Positions 41,369-49,993 of a stretch of DNA of 64,000 bases are shown here, piece by piece; within the stretch, counting starts at the first letter, position 1; every line of letters starts with the position of its first letter. Below the pieces are notes generated by a model that saw only the letters and a list, made by a program, of their open reading frames with translations, had not been told where the DNA came from and did not search any database. Position numbers and translations under genes: made by a program. The DNA is from Nonomuraea sp. NEAU-A123 (GTDB taxonomy: Bacteria > Actinomycetota > Actinomycetes > Streptosporangiales > Streptosporangiaceae): positions 124,001 to 188,000 of the forward strand of contig NZ_JAHFZZ010000015.1 in NCBI RefSeq assembly GCF_018603905.1. The letters run 5' to 3'.

Positions 41369-42688
41369 ATGACCTCGAAAGACGGCATCCGGTTGGGCGT
41401 GGTCCGCGGCATCCAGTACGGTCTGGTCGCCAAGCCCGACACGTTCGCCCCCCAGGCCCGCGACCTGGGCGCCGGGCTGCTGCGGATGTTCTTCTACTGG
41501 TCTCAGCTCGAACCCGAGCCGGGCCAATACGACTGGACGTCGGTGGACGCGGTCCTGGACCAGGTCGACGACGGCACCGAGCTGTGGTTCACCCTCAGCG
41601 CGGCCTCGATGTGGGGCTCGACCAGGCCGACCGACCTGCTCCCCGGATCACCGCCTGCCGACCCGGCGGCGTACGAGGCGATGCTGCGGGCCCTGGTCAC
41701 GCACTGCGCGGGCCGCGTGCGCTACTGGCAGTGCGAGAACGAACCGTGCATCCCCCTGTTCTGGGGCGGCACCGCCACCGAGTACCTCGACCTGCTGACC
41801 CTCTTCCATCGGGCGATCAAGGCCGCCGACCCGCGGGCCGGCGTCGTGCTCGGCGGCTGCCCGCCCGGCGTCTTCCCCGCCCCCGAGAACCCCGACGGCG
41901 AGCGGGGCTTCTTCCTGCGGCTCATGGCCGAGGGCGCCTATGACGTGTTCGACATCCACCTGTACGGCGACCCGTACCGGATTCCGGCCACCATCGACGA
42001 CATCCGCGCCGTGATGCGCTCGCACGGGCACGAGAAGCCCATCCTGGCGGGCGAGTACAACGGCCCGCTCCTCCTCGACTACCCGGAGGCGCTGGAACAG
42101 CTGGCCGACGTCATGAGCTCCGGCGCCATGACCCCGTGGCACACGCTCACGATCGAGGACTTCAGGAAGGGCAGGCTGTCCGCCGCACCCGCCCGGGAGG
42201 CCATACTGCGGCTGTACGCGCGGATGAGCGAGCTGCCGCCGACCCTGCAGATGTTCATGACGGGCTGCCCGCCGGAGCTGGAGGACGAGCGGCACCGGAT
42301 CAACGCGCGCGACCTCGTGGTGCGCAACCTCCTGGCGCTGTCCTGCGGCCTCCGGCGTACGGTCTGCTGGCAGCTCGGCCCGGACACCCCGGAGCCCGTC
42401 GACCATCTCGAGCTGCTGCAGTTGATGTTCTCGAAGTTCGCGCTGCTGGCCTACGACGGCGAGAGGCTCGGCGTCCGTCACCCGTGCGCGGACGCCTTCG
42501 CCGAGCTGGCCGCGCGCCTCGACGGCGCCGAGAGCGTCCACCGGGTCGAACTGCCCGACCGCCCGGACACCTACCTGTTCGAGGTGATCCGCCCGGGTCA
42601 TCCGCCGCGCCACGCGACCTGGGTACGCGGTGCCGAACAGGCCATCGAGTGGACGTTCGCTCCTCAAGGAAGCAGCAGCCCCCAGTAA
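41369..42688 (+). CDS. Clan GH-A-like glycoside hydrolase
   Basis: A 439-residue cytoplasmic TIM-barrel protein resembling GH39/GH42-type glycosidases. LLRMFFYWSQLEPEPGQYDW marks the first strands, WQCENEPCIPLFWGG contains the NEP acid/base Glu (about residue 136), YDVFDIHLYGD follows, and ILAGEYNGPLLL has the candidate nucleophile Glu. Start ATG 41369 is preceded by GAAGGGAC. Substrate unknown. Its end overlaps the convergent hydrolase gene by 25 bases. Confidence 0.8.
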   Translation: MTSKDGIRLGVVRGIQYGLVAKPDTFAPQARDLGAGLLRMFFYWSQLEPEPGQYDWTSVDAVLDQVDDGTELWFTLSAASMWGSTRPTDLLPGSPPADPAAYEAMLRALVTHCAGRVRYWQCENEPCIPLFWGGTATEYLDLLTLFHRAIKAADPRAGVVLGGCPPGVFPAPENPDGERGFFLRLMAEGAYDVFDIHLYGDPYRIPATIDDIRAVMRSHGHEKPILAGEYNGPLLLDYPEALEQLADVMSSGAMTPWHTLTIEDFRKGRLSAAPAREAILRLYARMSELPPTLQMFMTGCPPELEDERHRINARDLVVRNLLALSCGLRRTVCWQLGPDTPEPVDHLELLQLMFSKFALLAYDGERLGVRHPCADAFAELAARLDGAESVHRVELPDRPDTYLFEVIRPGHPPRHATWVRGAEQAIEWTFAPQGSSSPQ

Positions 42689-44100
42689 AGGGCCCATGGG
42701 ACGAACACCGCCCCACCGGCGAGCAGGAGACCGATCCGTACCCGCTCCCCTCCCGGCACGGACGCGCGGAGCCGGCGCCAGGCCAGCGCCGTGCGGATGG
42801 TGGCGACCACGCAGGCCACCGCGAGGAGCTGCAACGCCACCCAGATCACCGGGTGACCCGCCACCATGGGCCCGGGAGCGGACAGCTTGCCACCGGTCAT
42901 GACCACGTAGAACAGGTATCCGAACGCCCCGAGCACCACCCCGAACCCACCCGCGCTCACCAGCCGGGCGGCCCTGGACACCGGCGCCAGGGAAGCGCGG
43001 CGAAGTCGCCGTACCAGCGCGACCACCGGATACGCCCCGAACGCGACCAGGAGCACCAGCAACGCCACCACCTGCATCCCCGCCGCCTCCCACCAGGCCG
43101 GAGGATCCATCGGCACGGTGAGCGACGCCTGCACGGGGGCCGGTCCGTTCGTCTGAGCCGTAGGCAGCTTGCCGTCCGTCACGTCCTTCACCCAGGACCC
43201 GACCAGATCGGCGTAGCCGGGGGCGAGCGTCTTCAGCCGGGTGACGCCACCGTCAGGGGTCTGGTGGGCGGCGTGGTCGGCGCCCGGGAAGAACTGGAAG
43301 GTGTAGTGCCGATTCCCGCCCGCTTCGAGCGCCTTGGCGAACACCGGAGGGCTCTCCTTGGGCGGGGTCAGCAGGTCGTTCCCGCCCCAGATGCCGAGAA
43401 CGGGCTGGCGTACCGCGGCGATGGTCGGCGCGGGATCGTAGTAGGGCTCGGGGAACATCCCGCCGTCGGCGATCGCCGTGTACAGCTTGGGCTCGGCCCG
43501 TTCGACGAGCGACCCCGACACCCCCGCCTTACGCAGTCCGGCGGCCACGGCCCAGGTCTGCTGCCGCAACGGCGCCAGCCCGTTGGCCCCCACGAGCACG
43601 ATGAACGCGACCTCCTTCGAGCGGGCCGCCGCGATCGGCACCACCCAGCCGCCCTCGCTGAGCCCCCAGAGGCCGACCTTCGCCGGATCTATCCCGGGCT
43701 GCGTCCGCAGCGTGCCCACGGCACCGAGGGCGTCATCGGCCAGTTGCGAGTAGGACCGGTTGAAGAGCGAGTACCCCTCGGATCGTTTGTCGTAGATCAG
43801 CACGGACAGCCCCCTGCGGGCGAACTCCACCGCCTCACCGAGTAACTGCGTGCGAGGCGTTCCGGTGCCCGCGCCGTGCACCAGAACGATCCCCGGCCGT
43901 CCGGGCTTCGCCCCGGGCTGAGCGAGGACCGTGCCATGCATGGCCAGCCCCCCACTACCCCGAAAGCTCACCTCGGTCGCCCTCAGATCAGCCGGCACGA
44001 CGAGTGGTTCAGGGGCTGCGGCGGCCGCGGCTGCGGCGACCGGTGTCACGAGCAGGCACAGGGCAAGAGCCACTGCCGCTCGGGCAAGAATCTGTCTCAT
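42664..44100 (-). CDS. Secreted/membrane alpha/beta hydrolase
   Basis: A 478-residue protein: signal peptide (residues 1-26, ALALCLLVTPVAAAAAA), an alpha/beta-hydrolase domain (about 45-315) with GIVLVHGAGTGTP (oxyanion region), VGLWGLSEGGWVVP (nucleophile Ser in GLSEG) and GADHAAHQTPDGG (His), and four C-terminal membrane helices (about 345-478). The hydrolase domain would face outside. Divergent from a winged-helix regulator with three CTGCAG palindromes between them, so probably controlled by it. Substrate unknown; esterase or peptidase are possible. Confidence 0.85.
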   Translation of the reverse strand: MRQILARAAVALALCLLVTPVAAAAAAAAPEPLVVPADLRATEVSFRGSGGLAMHGTVLAQPGAKPGRPGIVLVHGAGTGTPRTQLLGEAVEFARRGLSVLIYDKRSEGYSLFNRSYSQLADDALGAVGTLRTQPGIDPAKVGLWGLSEGGWVVPIAAARSKEVAFIVLVGANGLAPLRQQTWAVAAGLRKAGVSGSLVERAEPKLYTAIADGGMFPEPYYDPAPTIAAVRQPVLGIWGGNDLLTPPKESPPVFAKALEAGGNRHYTFQFFPGADHAAHQTPDGGVTRLKTLAPGYADLVGSWVKDVTDGKLPTAQTNGPAPVQASLTVPMDPPAWWEAAGMQVVALLVLLVAFGAYPVVALVRRLRRASLAPVSRAARLVSAGGFGVVLGAFGYLFYVVMTGGKLSAPGPMVAGHPVIWVALQLLAVACVVATIRTALAWRRLRASVPGGERVRIGLLLAGGAVFVPWALYWGLLLP

Positions 44101-44112
44101 ATGCCGAACCTA

Positions 44113-44164
44113 CTCTGCAGAGATGTCTCGGCAAAGACTTGTCTGCAGATATCGTTCTGCAGGA
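44113..44164. promoter_or_regulatory. Three CTGCAG-centred operator sites
   Basis: CTCTGCAGAG (44113-44122, perfect), TCTGCAGA (44142-44149, perfect) and TTCTGCAGGA (44155-44164, imperfect) have centres 28 and 14 bases apart in the gap between the hydrolase and the winged-helix regulator. Their repetition and spacing suggest cooperative binding by that regulator. Confidence 0.6.
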
Positions 44165-44181
44165 GGACTAGGCTGCTCCTC

Positions 44182-44751
44182 ATGAAGGATGACGAGGCGT
44201 TCCTGCTCGACGACCCGGAGAGGCTCAAGGCCCTCGCCCACCCCATGCGACGGCTCATGCTGCGCCACCTCAACGTGCACGGCCCCGCCACCTCGACAAC
44301 CCTCGGCGAGCTGCTGGGCGCCAAGACCGGCACGACCAGCTACCACCTGCGCCAGCTCGAGAAGTACGGCTTCATCGAGGAGATCCCCGAACGCTCGACC
44401 GGCCGGGAACGCTGGTGGCGCCGCGCCGACGTCCCCAGAGACATGCGCCTCCCCACCCCGGACCAGCTCGCCCCCGAGGACCGCCCCGTACTCGCCGAAT
44501 TCCACCGCATCGGCATGGACGAGGACCGCGAACTGTTCGAACGCTTCCCCGCCGCCTACAGCCGCGACCCCGACTGGGCCAAGGGATCACGCGGCATGGG
44601 CCGCATGACCAAGGAGGAGTTCGCCCAGTTCTATGAGGAGTACATCGCCCTGCTGCTGAGATACAGCCACCGCGCCGAGGACGCGCCCCCAGGCGCCCGC
44701 CCCCTGTACATCCGTCTGTTCGCCCTCCCCGCCGACGAGGATTTCGCTTGA
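44182..44751 (+). CDS. ArsR-like winged-helix transcriptional regulator
   Basis: A 189-residue regulator with an N-terminal winged helix: LLDDPERLKALAHPMRRLML, TTLGELLGAKTGTTSYHLRQ and LEKYGFIEEIPE (residues about 7-65). The C-terminal region (about 80-189) is helical and acidic, longer than in small ArsR repressors. ATG 44182 is chosen; AGGAGG lies 15 bases upstream, a little far. It is divergent from the membrane hydrolase and tail-to-tail with the CDP-alcohol transferase gene. Confidence 0.85.
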   Translation: MKDDEAFLLDDPERLKALAHPMRRLMLRHLNVHGPATSTTLGELLGAKTGTTSYHLRQLEKYGFIEEIPERSTGRERWWRRADVPRDMRLPTPDQLAPEDRPVLAEFHRIGMDEDRELFERFPAAYSRDPDWAKGSRGMGRMTKEEFAQFYEEYIALLLRYSHRAEDAPPGARPLYIRLFALPADEDFA

Positions 44752-44766
44752 GGCCCCGCGCAGCCG

Positions 44767-45675
44767 CTAACCCTGTGGCTGAGCCACCGGAGGCCGCTTG
44801 GGGGTCGAGCGAATCTTCGCCAGCGCCCGGGTGAGGTCCCGGGAGGACAGATAGAGCTTGAACATGATCGCGGCCTCGAAGACCAGCAGGAGGGCCGCCG
44901 TACCGACGGTCACCGGCACGATCCACCCGGTGAGCGGGCCGACGATGAACACCGCCATCTGGAACTCGATGCCGCTGATCAGATGAGCTCGGACGCGGTG
45001 GTCGCGCAGCCAGTCGCGAATGCGGATGTACCAGGCGAAGTGCGCACGGAAGTTCTGCTGCAAGTCCACCGAGTCGGCGGAGCGGATCTCGCCTGATTCG
45101 AGACCCGCGTCTTCCAGGGCCGGCCTTTCCAACGAGACGGCCGGGACGCCGGTGACCTCCTCGATCGCCTCGTCCAGTTTGCGGCGCATCTGGCGGCGTA
45201 CCTTCGCGACCTGGAGCGCGTCAACGTAGCGGAGCATGTCGAGGAAGACGACGAGAATGGCGAGGACGAGGTAGAACTCCTCACCGGTGCTCTCGAAGCG
45301 CCCCCACATGAGCGCGAGGGCGCAGGTGAGCACCCGAATGCGGTCGAAGACGTAGTCGAGCCAGCCGCCCAGCACGGTGCCGGTGCCCTTGAGCCGGGCG
45401 ATCTTGCCGTCCACGCAGTCCAGCACGAAGCTCAGGTGATAAAGGACGGCGCCGGCGACCAGCCACGCCCAACCGTCGGCCATCAGGAAGCAGCCCGCCG
45501 AGCCGAACCCGAGTAAGAAGGCGCCCCAGGTGATCTGGTTCGGCGTGATGGAGGTACGGTTCGCCAGACCGACCACCAGCCGACCGGCGAGCGGATCGAC
45601 CAGGAACACCGTCCACCAGGCGTCCCGCGCCTTGTAGGTCAGCGTGCGCACGTCGTCCAAGGTGAATGTTGTCAC
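44767..45675 (-). CDS. CDP-alcohol phosphatidyltransferase-family membrane protein
   Basis: A 302-residue integral-membrane enzyme that transfers a phospho-group from a CDP-activated donor to an alcohol. The family motif D-x2-D-G-x2-A-R-x8-G-x3-D-x3-D is present in LDCVDGKIARLKGTGTVLGG and the following WLDYVFDR. An insertion of about 85 residues with a charged helix (KVRRQMRRKLDEAIEEV) and an acidic segment (ALEDAGLESGEIRSADSVD) interrupts the usual compact six-helix fold. GTG 45675 forms GTGA with the upstream stop. It is the third gene of a sigma factor operon, unusual company for a lipid or inositol-phosphate enzyme. Confidence 0.85.
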   Translation of the reverse strand: MTTFTLDDVRTLTYKARDAWWTVFLVDPLAGRLVVGLANRTSITPNQITWGAFLLGFGSAGCFLMADGWAWLVAGAVLYHLSFVLDCVDGKIARLKGTGTVLGGWLDYVFDRIRVLTCALALMWGRFESTGEEFYLVLAILVVFLDMLRYVDALQVAKVRRQMRRKLDEAIEEVTGVPAVSLERPALEDAGLESGEIRSADSVDLQQNFRAHFAWYIRIRDWLRDHRVRAHLISGIEFQMAVFIVGPLTGWIVPVTVGTAALLLVFEAAIMFKLYLSSRDLTRALAKIRSTPKRPPVAQPQG

Positions 45676-46859
45676 TGTGCAGGCCCTTCGTCCGTCCATC
45701 CGATTCGCTGATATGCGATGAAAGAGCCAATTTCGACGTCCCGCCCGTCAGCCACCCGGCTGACGGTCCTCGTCTCCGTGGCCAGCGGCAGCCCGCTCTC
45801 CGCGTCGATGACGAGCCGCTCGTCGCTGAGCCGGTCGTCCCTCATCACCTGGTAGCTCAGGGCCTGGCCGGCCCGGCCGAGCGGGTCGGTGACCGCGCCC
45901 TCCGGCTTCATGCCGGGCATCGAGGCCAGGATCTGGTACGCCGAGGAGCGCACCTCGGGCGAGACCGGCAGCCCGGTGATGATCTCCAGGCAGCTCTCGC
46001 GCAGCTCGGCCTCCATCTTGCGCCCGACATATGCGCCGTTCTCCCGGGCGATGTGGGTCACGAGGAAGGCGCGTAGCGCCGTGGGGTCGCTCGGGATCGT
46101 ACTCAGGGCCTGCCAGCTGACCAGCTGCTTGGTCAGGATGCCGTCCGCGTTCCGCCATCCGACGCGATGCGGTCCACCCTGCGGCGGACCGGGCGCCGAC
46201 TCCACCAGCGCCTCCGGGGAGACGCGCCCCAAACCGGTCACGTCCGCCGGGTACTGCCAGTGACCCGGCGACCCGGCGGTTCGCCACGCGGCCTCGTCCT
46301 GGGGTGTCGCCGGTCGCGCGCCGAGGTACCGGCCGGTCCAACGATCTCGCTGACCGTCCTTCCTGGTGAGCCACGTCTCACGAGCGGACTGGCGCTTGAT
46401 GACGTACTGGCGGTCGGGAGAGAGGATCAGCTGCCCGGTCACGACGCGGGTGCGCCAGTAGGCGCCGTCGGACGGCGCCGTGGCCATCGCGACCGCCGCG
46501 GCGAGCAGGATCTGCCTGGCGGTCGGCGGGGCGGAGGCGGACACGGCGGGATCAGGCGAGAGGTCGATCAGCGAGTTCGAGGGCACGGCCACGGCGAGCG
46601 CCAGCGCGGCCGCCGACGCCGCCCCGATCAACCCGTTGCGGACCGGCGCCCACCACGGCGACCGCCCCCTTCGCGAAGCGGCTCGAACCGGTACGCGTTG
46701 AGGGGCTTCCGGTGCGCGTTGAGGGGCTTGAGGTGGCGCGGCCAGCGCCGCCAGCAGCCTGGCCCGGCCGGAGTCGACGACCTCGGATGAAGGACCGGGC
46801 ATCGAGAGGAGATCGCGTACGGCGGCCAGCTCCTCCGGGCGATCGTTCAGCTCATCCAT
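45672..46859 (-). CDS. CU044_5270-family membrane protein (sigma-factor partner)
   Basis: A 395-residue protein of the CU044_5270 family, which occurs next to ECF sigma factors in actinomycetes. Residues 1-75 are cytoplasmic and Pro/Ala-rich (PEELAAVRDLLSMPGPSS at the start), a single membrane helix follows (about 76-95, LIGAASAAALALAVAVP), and the remainder is extracytoplasmic with RQILLAAAVAMATAP, YWRTRVVTGQLILSPDRQ and a C-terminal RLVIDAESGLPLATE. It probably acts as a membrane-bound anti-sigma or signal sensor (inference). Overlaps the sigma gene by eight bases and the next gene by four. Confidence 0.85.
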   Translation of the reverse strand: MDELNDRPEELAAVRDLLSMPGPSSEVVDSGRARLLAALAAPPQAPQRAPEAPQRVPVRAASRRGRSPWWAPVRNGLIGAASAAALALAVAVPSNSLIDLSPDPAVSASAPPTARQILLAAAVAMATAPSDGAYWRTRVVTGQLILSPDRQYVIKRQSARETWLTRKDGQRDRWTGRYLGARPATPQDEAAWRTAGSPGHWQYPADVTGLGRVSPEALVESAPGPPQGGPHRVGWRNADGILTKQLVSWQALSTIPSDPTALRAFLVTHIARENGAYVGRKMEAELRESCLEIITGLPVSPEVRSSAYQILASMPGMKPEGAVTDPLGRAGQALSYQVMRDDRLSDERLVIDAESGLPLATETRTVSRVADGRDVEIGSFIAYQRIGWTDEGPAQ

Positions 46860-47454
46860 CGAACCCTCCGATCATCGGATTGACGCCGCCCAGGGCTCTG
46901 CGAAGCTTCTTACGCACCCGGTTGAGCCGGGAGCCGACAGTCCCGAACGGAATGTCGAGCGTCTGCGCGACCTCCTCATAGGTGAGGTCGGCGAGCGCGA
47001 CGAGGAGGAGCACGTCGCGATCGCCGGTGGAGAGACGTCCAAGCGCTGTCGCGAGCCGCCCCTGTGCGTTCGCGGCGGCCACTCTCGCCGTCACCCTGTC
47101 CTCGTGCCCGTCATCCGCCACTTCGCCGGCAGGTGCCCGCTGAAAAGCCTCCAGCCTGCGCGTTTCGCTCCTTCGATGCTGAGCGAGCAGGTTGGTGGCG
47201 ATCCCGTACAGCCAAGGCCGTACGGCCCCGCGGGCGGAGTCGAACGTCTGCCGTTTCCTGAACGCCACCAGGAACGTCTCGGCGGCCAGATCATCCGCGA
47301 TCTGCATGCCGAGCCGTCCGGAGACGTACCGATGTATCTCGTCGAAGTAGCGGTCGTAGAGCACGCCGAACGCTTCCGGGTGGTGCCATGACCGCTCGAT
47401 GAGCGCGGCGTCATCGTCTGTCACTGGCACGTCCGGGGGAGCGGCCATTCGCAT
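46852..47454 (-). CDS. ECF-type RNA polymerase sigma factor
   Basis: A 200-residue sigma-70-family factor. Region 2 is FGVLYDRYFDEIHRYVSGRL, DDLAAETFLVAFRKRQTFD and ARGAVRPWLYGIATNLLAQH; region 4 is LGRLSTGDRDVLLLVALADL, TYEEVAQTLDIPFGTVGSRL and NRVRKKLRRAL. ATG 47454 has AGAAGGGA upstream. It is the first gene of a three-gene operon with a CU044_5270 membrane protein and a CDP-alcohol transferase, so its regulon may include the cell envelope. Confidence 0.92.
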   Translation of the reverse strand: MRMAAPPDVPVTDDDAALIERSWHHPEAFGVLYDRYFDEIHRYVSGRLGMQIADDLAAETFLVAFRKRQTFDSARGAVRPWLYGIATNLLAQHRRSETRRLEAFQRAPAGEVADDGHEDRVTARVAAANAQGRLATALGRLSTGDRDVLLLVALADLTYEEVAQTLDIPFGTVGSRLNRVRKKLRRALGGVNPMIGGFDG

Positions 47455-47662
47455 GGTGTCCCTTCTGTGGGGTACACCTCTATTCCGCCGAAGCCCCGAC
47501 TCCTCTTCACACTTCTTTCAAAATCAGCACGAAGTTTCCCGAAATATCCCCGATTGTCCCCTTAAATGCCCGCATGGCGGGCGCCCGCTTCGCAGCTCGG
47601 ACAGAAGCTACTTTTACCCGCGCTTGCCGATCGAGGAGTAGGCCGGGCGACATCGCGGTCCT

Positions 47663-48316
47663 ATGGTCGCGTCCATGGCCTCTCCAGAAGACAACGAGCG
47701 GGAGTTGATCCTGCAGGTGGCGACCAGGCTGTTCGCCGCGCTCGGCCACGACGGAGTCTCCATCGGTCAAATCGGTGAGGCCGCCGGGCTGAACACGGCC
47801 ACCATCACCCCGCATTTCCCCACCAAACGCCACCTCTACCTGGCGGTCATGGAACGCGCCCAAGAGGCTCTCACATCCGTCATCGACAACAGAGCCGGCG
47901 ACCTGAAAGCCGCCTCACCCGAGGAGAGGCCGGCCGCACTCCACCGGTTCATCGACGGTTACATCGACCTGTGCGTCGAGCATCCCGAGGTTCCCGCGCT
48001 ATGGATGCACCGATGGCTCTCCGATGCCAGCGACATCGAAGAGCTGGAGTCACTCAGCGCTCAGCCGCTGGCCCAGTACTCCATCGACACCATCGCCGCC
48101 CTGGCGGAGCCCGCACACGCCGACGCGCTGTTCACCACATACACGATGGTCTGGTGCATCCAGGGGTTCTCAGTGAGCGGGGTCCTCGACACGACAGGAC
48201 AGCGCCGCCGCCCCAGCGACCCCGACGCACTGCGGCGATTCCGCGCTCACATGCACCAACTCCTCGAGCGCCTTCTCAACCTCACCCCCTCCGCCGAACC
48301 CCCGTCCGACAACTGA
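47663..48316 (+). CDS. TetR-family transcriptional regulator
   Basis: A 217-residue TetR-type regulator: ERELILQVATRLFAALGHDG, VSIGQIGEAAGLNTATITPH (helix-turn-helix; the usual Tyr before His is Pro) and FPTKRHLYLAVMER, then a helical domain. Start ATG 47663 or ATG 47675. Divergent from the sigma factor gene, 208 bases apart; a GCCCGC-ATG-GCGGGC hairpin lies at 47570-47584. No obvious target gene. Confidence 0.86.
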   Translation: MVASMASPEDNERELILQVATRLFAALGHDGVSIGQIGEAAGLNTATITPHFPTKRHLYLAVMERAQEALTSVIDNRAGDLKAASPEERPAALHRFIDGYIDLCVEHPEVPALWMHRWLSDASDIEELESLSAQPLAQYSIDTIAALAEPAHADALFTTYTMVWCIQGFSVSGVLDTTGQRRRPSDPDALRRFRAHMHQLLERLLNLTPSAEPPSDN

Positions 48317-48430
48317 TCGGGCCGAGCAGGCGCCTGCGCGGATGCGGCCCCTCCTTGACCCACGCGCGAACGGTCTTCTCATCAACGCCGAGAATCTTCG
48401 ATGCGATCGTCGCTCGCACTGGCTCGGCGA
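48317..48430 (-). pseudogene. Fragment of a helix-turn-helix protein
   Basis: On the minus strand this gap reads LLPLAEPVRATIASKILGV, then DEKTVRAWVKEGPHPRRRLL, with a plausible helix-turn-helix (ASKILGVDEKTVRAWV). There is no start codon or ribosome-binding site and the frame runs into the end of the TetR gene. It looks like a leftover of a DNA-binding protein or excisionase-like gene. Confidence 0.35.
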
Positions 48431-48442
48431 GCGGTAGCAGGC

Positions 48443-49114
48443 TCAGTTGAAGATGGAGACGCGGGTGCGGTGGTGCCGTGGCGTGTCGATTTCGTCGATC
48501 ACCGCCACCGCAAGGTCCGCATAGGACAGATGCGCCGATGTCGACTGCGGCACGGTCTCCCCTCCGATCCGGTAGCGGCCGGTCCTGGGACCTCCCTGTT
48601 CCAGCAGCGCAGGCGGGGTCAGCATGAGCCAGTCGATCGCCGCGTCCTCCGCCGCCCGCAGCCTGTCCAGCCCAGCCGTGTGCGCAACGGCGAACGGCCG
48701 GATCTCGGCCGGGAAGGCCGCCGGATCGTCCATCACCAGAAGCCCGCGAGCGTCCTTGAGATTCGCGAACAGGCCGACCAGAACGAGCCTGGGCACGCGC
48801 ACTTCCGCCAGACCATGAAGCAGAGCATCGGCCGCCTTGACGTAGAACTCAGGGTCGAGATCGGCGAACCCCTGCTCCGGGCCGGAGAACGGGCTCACCG
48901 CGTGAACCACGGCATCATGACCGGACACGATCGACGCGATCGCCTGTACGTCGGTGACATCGCCCCGCACCAGGCGGACGCCATCCTCCTCGATGTCCCG
49001 GTATTTGCGTGGATCCCGAACCACGGCCGTGACCTCGTGTCCGCGCTCCCGCGCCTCAGCCGTAACCGCTCGCCCTGCCCGGCCGCCCGCCCCAAATATG
49101 ACAATGCTCCTCAT
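48443..49114 (-). CDS. NAD(P)-binding reductase, atypical SDR (NmrA-like)
   Basis: A 223-residue NAD(P)-binding protein of the atypical SDR type: IVIFGAGGRAGRAVTAEA (GxxGxxG-like loop), VTAVVRDPRKY, VRGDVTDVQAIASIV and AVVHAVSPFSGPEQGF. No catalytic YxxxK is seen, as is usual in this group. It may be a quinone or flavin reductase, or a redox sensor. Divergent from an HxlR-type regulator with a clear palindrome between them. Confidence 0.86.
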   Translation of the reverse strand: MRSIVIFGAGGRAGRAVTAEARERGHEVTAVVRDPRKYRDIEEDGVRLVRGDVTDVQAIASIVSGHDAVVHAVSPFSGPEQGFADLDPEFYVKAADALLHGLAEVRVPRLVLVGLFANLKDARGLLVMDDPAAFPAEIRPFAVAHTAGLDRLRAAEDAAIDWLMLTPPALLEQGGPRTGRYRIGGETVPQSTSAHLSYADLAVAVIDEIDTPRHHRTRVSIFN

Positions 49115-49154
49115 GTGGCTCCAATCTGGCCCCGTACGTCATCACCAGAAAGGA

Positions 49155-49173
49155 CGGTATCCACGAGATACCG
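49155..49173. promoter_or_regulatory. HxlR operator palindrome
   Basis: CGGTATC-N5-GATACCG has perfect seven-base arms (49155-49161 and 49167-49173) in the 93-base gap between the reductase and the HxlR-type gene, 35 bases upstream of the regulator start. Confidence 0.65.
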
Positions 49174-49207
49174 ATTACCGCAAAGGTACTGGGATAGCCT
49201 CTTGCGC

Positions 49208-49588
49208 ATGACCGAGCCCTTGGACCCGCAGATGTTCGATCCGGTGTGCCCCTCCAGCGCCATGCCGATCCAGATCGGCGACAAGTGGACCGCCATGGTC
49301 GTGCTCTGTCTCGAAGGCGGCCGACGGCGGTTCAACGAGCTCCGGGAGCCACTGCGCGGCATCACACCGAAAGTGCTGACCCAGACCCTGCGGGCGATGC
49401 AGCGCGACGGTTTGGTCACACGCACTGCGTACGACGAGAACCCGCCCCGGGTCGAGTACGAACTGACTCCCTTGGGGCGCAGCCTGCTGACGCTGATCGC
49501 GGCCGCACGCGCCTGGAGCAAGGACCATCTCCCCGCGCTACTCGAAGCCCGCAACGCACACGAGTCTTCATCGAGCTCATCGCGCTGA
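49208..49588 (+). CDS. HxlR-family transcriptional regulator
   Basis: A 126-residue winged-helix regulator of the HxlR family: MPIQIGDKWTAMVVLCLEGG, RRRFNELREPLRGITPKVLT and QTLRAMQRDGLVTRTAYDEN, then YELTPLGRSLLTLIAAARAW. ATG 49208 leaves the usual short Cys-containing lead (DPVCPSS), a possible redox-sensing cysteine. It presumably regulates the divergent reductase through the 49155-49173 site. Confidence 0.89.
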   Translation: MTEPLDPQMFDPVCPSSAMPIQIGDKWTAMVVLCLEGGRRRFNELREPLRGITPKVLTQTLRAMQRDGLVTRTAYDENPPRVEYELTPLGRSLLTLIAAARAWSKDHLPALLEARNAHESSSSSSR

Positions 49589-49993
49589 GATACCCGGCAC
49601 CCTTGGCCAGGTCGGCCCGTACATCGTCAGCACTGAAGCTTGGCGAGCCAAGACGCGGATACTCCGCTTCGTTCCGCCGTCGGCGCATCCGGTCAAAAGG
49701 GCGCAGGCTCTGACCCAGCGGAGGATCGAGCTACTGGCGATCTCTAACCTCTCGCCAGCTCTCCTGCTCGCTCATAACATCCGAGATCCGGCTCAATGTC
49801 ATCCAGCATGTGCAGGATGAGCTGTGCCCCGCATACTCAATCCTTCACACCAAAGGAGCACGAGGAACAGCTTCTCTGACATCACCGAACGCCGCGTGAC
49901 AAGCACCCTCGCCCTCCAAAGCAATGCGTTTCTGTCGCACCTCGCTGCTATAGCTGTCACCATCACCGACATTCCACAGCAACGGGACATCTA
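49589..49993. other. Intergenic region with a HEPN-like gene fragment
   Basis: This 405-base space has no intact gene. On the minus strand from 49688 a fragment reads MRRRRNEAEYPRLGSPSFSA, then DDVRADLAKGAGYLSA; the RRRNxxEYP and DDVxxDLxKA pattern resembles the C-terminal half of a HEPN-domain protein. It ends within the HxlR gene end. The remaining sequence up to 49993 shows no recognisable coding or operator signal. Confidence 0.3.
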
